A stretch of 64,000 nt of DNA, from NCBI GenBank assembly GCA_050949825.1, contig JBMNGL010000003.1:124001-188000 (forward strand), written 5' to 3'. The position numbers were made by a program, and so were the translations under genes. Under the pieces are notes generated by a model, which worked only from the letters and a program-made list of their open reading frames with translations, had not been told where the DNA came from and searched no databases. Source of the stretch: DTU019 sp050949825. GTDB taxonomy: Bacteria > Bacillota > Syntrophomonadia > Syntrophomonadales > Syntrophomonadaceae. Of the stretch, positions 62,623 to 64,000 are shown piece by piece (position 1 is the stretch's first letter; every line of letters starts with the position of its first letter).

Positions 62623-63645
62623 TTGATTGAGATACGTAATCTGACCAAGATCTATCATACCGCTCATCAAGATATTTTAGCCTTGGATGATGTAAACCTT
62701 TCAGTAAAGCGGGGTGAGATTTTCGGCATTATTGGTCTAAGTGGAGCCGGGAAAAGCACCTTGATCAGATGTATAAACATGCTGGAGAAGCCCAGCCAGG
62801 GTTCAATTATGGTTGATGGTCAGGACATCACCAACCTGAAACAGAGGGATTTGCGTCTGGCCCGCCAGAAAATCGGCATCATTTTTCAACAATTCAATCT
62901 ATTATCATCGCGAACCGTTTTCGATAATATCATGTTCCCCTTAGAGATTGCCCACGTACCACAAAAGCCAGCCCGTGACAGGGTAAACCATCTTCTGGAA
63001 ATGGTGGGGTTGGTTGATAAGGCCCAGGTTTATCCGGAGCAACTCAGCGGTGGTCAAAAACAACGCGTGGGTATTGCCCGGGCATTGGCAAACGACCCCA
63101 AAATCCTCTTGTCTGACGAGGCCACTTCGGCCCTGGACCCGCAAACCACCCGTTCCATTCTCAAGCTTTTGAAGGATATCAATGAGCAGCTTAATCTCAC
63201 TATCCTGCTTATCACTCATGATATGAATGTTATCAAGCAGATTTGCGATCGGGTTGCAGTTATCAATGATTCCAAGATTGAGGAGGTAGGCGATGTCCTA
63301 TCCATTTTTTCCAATCCGGGAACCCCGACTTCGCAGAGCTTTATCAAGGCCATTATTAATAAAGATGAACCTGAAGAATATGAAAAGGATCTGCTGAAAA
63401 AGCACCAGAACCGGTTTTCCAAACTGGTGCGGGTGTCTTTTATCGGCTCTTCAGCAGGCGACCCCATCATTTCCTCCATGGTTAAGAAATACGATATCGA
63501 TGCCAATATTCTTCACGGGAGCATTGATCGGGTCAAAGATGTGCCCTTTGGCCACCTTACCCTGGAATTAATCGGGTCCCGGGAAGCGGTGGCTCAATCC
63601 ATGGACTTTCTTAAGCAAAACGGTCTGGAAATTGAGGTGATGTAA
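62623..63645 (+). CDS. metN: Methionine ABC transporter ATP-binding protein MetN
   Basis: 340 residues from the TTG at 62623, chosen because GGGGAGG lies 8 nt upstream and the family start LIEIRNLTKIY follows; an upstream reading would lie inside the riboswitch terminator. Walker A GLSGAGKST, signature LSGGQKQRVGIARAL, Walker B ILLSDEATSALD, and the C-terminal NIL ligand-binding domain (LVRVSFIGSSAGDPIISSMV) that senses methionine. The SAM riboswitch upstream supports methionine as substrate. Confidence 0.95.
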   Translation: MIEIRNLTKIYHTAHQDILALDDVNLSVKRGEIFGIIGLSGAGKSTLIRCINMLEKPSQGSIMVDGQDITNLKQRDLRLARQKIGIIFQQFNLLSSRTVFDNIMFPLEIAHVPQKPARDRVNHLLEMVGLVDKAQVYPEQLSGGQKQRVGIARALANDPKILLSDEATSALDPQTTRSILKLLKDINEQLNLTILLITHDMNVIKQICDRVAVINDSKIEEVGDVLSIFSNPGTPTSQSFIKAIINKDEPEEYEKDLLKKHQNRFSKLVRVSFIGSSAGDPIISSMVKKYDIDANILHGSIDRVKDVPFGHLTLELIGSREAVAQSMDFLKQNGLEIEVM

Positions 63646-63648
63646 GTC

Positions 63649-64000
63649 ATGGTTGCATCTACTTTTGCGTTTATTGATTTTCTCCTCACCAGCACCTTCT
63701 GGGTTGAGAACTCCTGGATAGTTCCCAAGGTAGTTGCCGCCACCTGGGAAACCCTGTATATGGTAGTGATATCCACAGCGCTCAGCTACCTGCTCGGTTT
63801 GCCCCTGGGAGTAATCCTGGTGATCACAGAAGCGGGACATGTTCTGGAGAACAGATGGATAAACCAGGTTCTGGGTGTACTTGTCAATGCTACTCGTTCC
63901 ATACCCTTCATTATTTTCTTGATCCTGGTCATTCCCCTCACCCGCTTGCTGGTAGGGACCTCCATAGGCACTGTCGCCTCGATGGTGCCGCTGACCCTGG
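63649..64000 (+). CDS. metI: Methionine ABC transporter permease MetI (N-terminal part, runs off window)
   Basis: Starts at ATG 63649, 3 nt after the metN stop, with GAGGTGATG upstream; about 117 residues before the edge. Several membrane helices; AATWETLYMVVISTALSYLLGLPLGVIL and the VNATRSIPFIIFLILVIPLTRLL region match MetI. Not closed by a stop in this window. Confidence 0.93.
   Translation, partial: MVASTFAFIDFLLTSTFWVENSWIVPKVVAATWETLYMVVISTALSYLLGLPLGVILVITEAGHVLENRWINQVLGVLVNATRSIPFIIFLILVIPLTRLLVGTSIGTVASMVPLTL

Overview
The window looks like a chromosomal segment of an anaerobic, spore-lineage Firmicute, most plausibly a syntrophic butyrate oxidiser of the Syntrophomonas type. This is inferred from gene content, not from a search. 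The grounds are a butyrate beta-oxidation gene set (CoA-transferase, two acyl-CoA dehydrogenases, two thiolases, crotonase, 3-hydroxybutyryl-CoA dehydrogenase), a Firmicute tig-clpP-clpX-lonB-lon-ysxC order, Rex, MreBCD-PBP2, a SAM-I riboswitch, a UGA-encoded selenocysteine peroxiredoxin, and a likely Moco/Tuco riboswitch over a metal transporter.

Layout. 1-8.8 kb (minus): cell-shape genes (PBP2, mreD, mreC, mreB), radC, maf, a DUF4321 membrane protein, rex, and a PiT/DUF47 phosphate pair, then folC. 8.8-11.5 kb: valS. 11.5-12.2 kb: an intergenic repeat field. 12.2-21.7 kb: a SEC-C protein and the protein quality-control block. 21.9-25.1 kb: tRNA-Gly, two envelope-associated proteins, an L,D-transpeptidase and tRNA-Pro. 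25.4-28.1 kb: a radical-SAM gene remnant, a BTAD regulator and the selenoprotein PrxU. 28.5-32.2 kb: two small paralogous proteins, an LPXTG surface protein (frameshifted) and a sortase. 32.4-34.0 kb: a broken PAS histidine kinase. 34.2-34.7 kb: five tRNAs. 35-38.2 kb: a zinc-ribbon protein, an amidase and a soluble chemoreceptor. 38.6-47.8 kb (minus): the butyrate beta-oxidation genes, headed by a good match to a sigma-54 promoter and followed upstream by a PAS/sigma-54 activator that has lost its Walker A segment. 50.4-55.1 kb: GNAT, two secreted proteins, a NERD protein and tRNA-Leu. 55.3-61.4 kb (minus): FecBCD/MolABC-like importer genes plus a compact three-gene cassette (cytosolic binding-protein homologue, Cys-motif GTPase, soluble ABC ATPase). 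61.6-62.3 kb: a REP-associated transposase. 62.4 kb to the end: SAM riboswitch and metN-metI.

How it fits together. The beta-oxidation enzymes turn butyrate into acetyl-CoA and acetate; the reducing power is normally disposed of through hydrogenases and Mo/W formate dehydrogenases. The riboswitch-controlled transporter and its associated cytosolic cassette therefore make sense as a molybdate/tungstate acquisition and trafficking system. The cassette is the best candidate here for an undescribed system.

Caution about the sequence. Several genes (29-34 kb, 40-42.4 kb, 53 kb) carry many single-base insertions, often in homopolymers. Removing three of them restores a canonical 380-residue acyl-CoA dehydrogenase, so sequence error is a serious alternative to real decay in these places.
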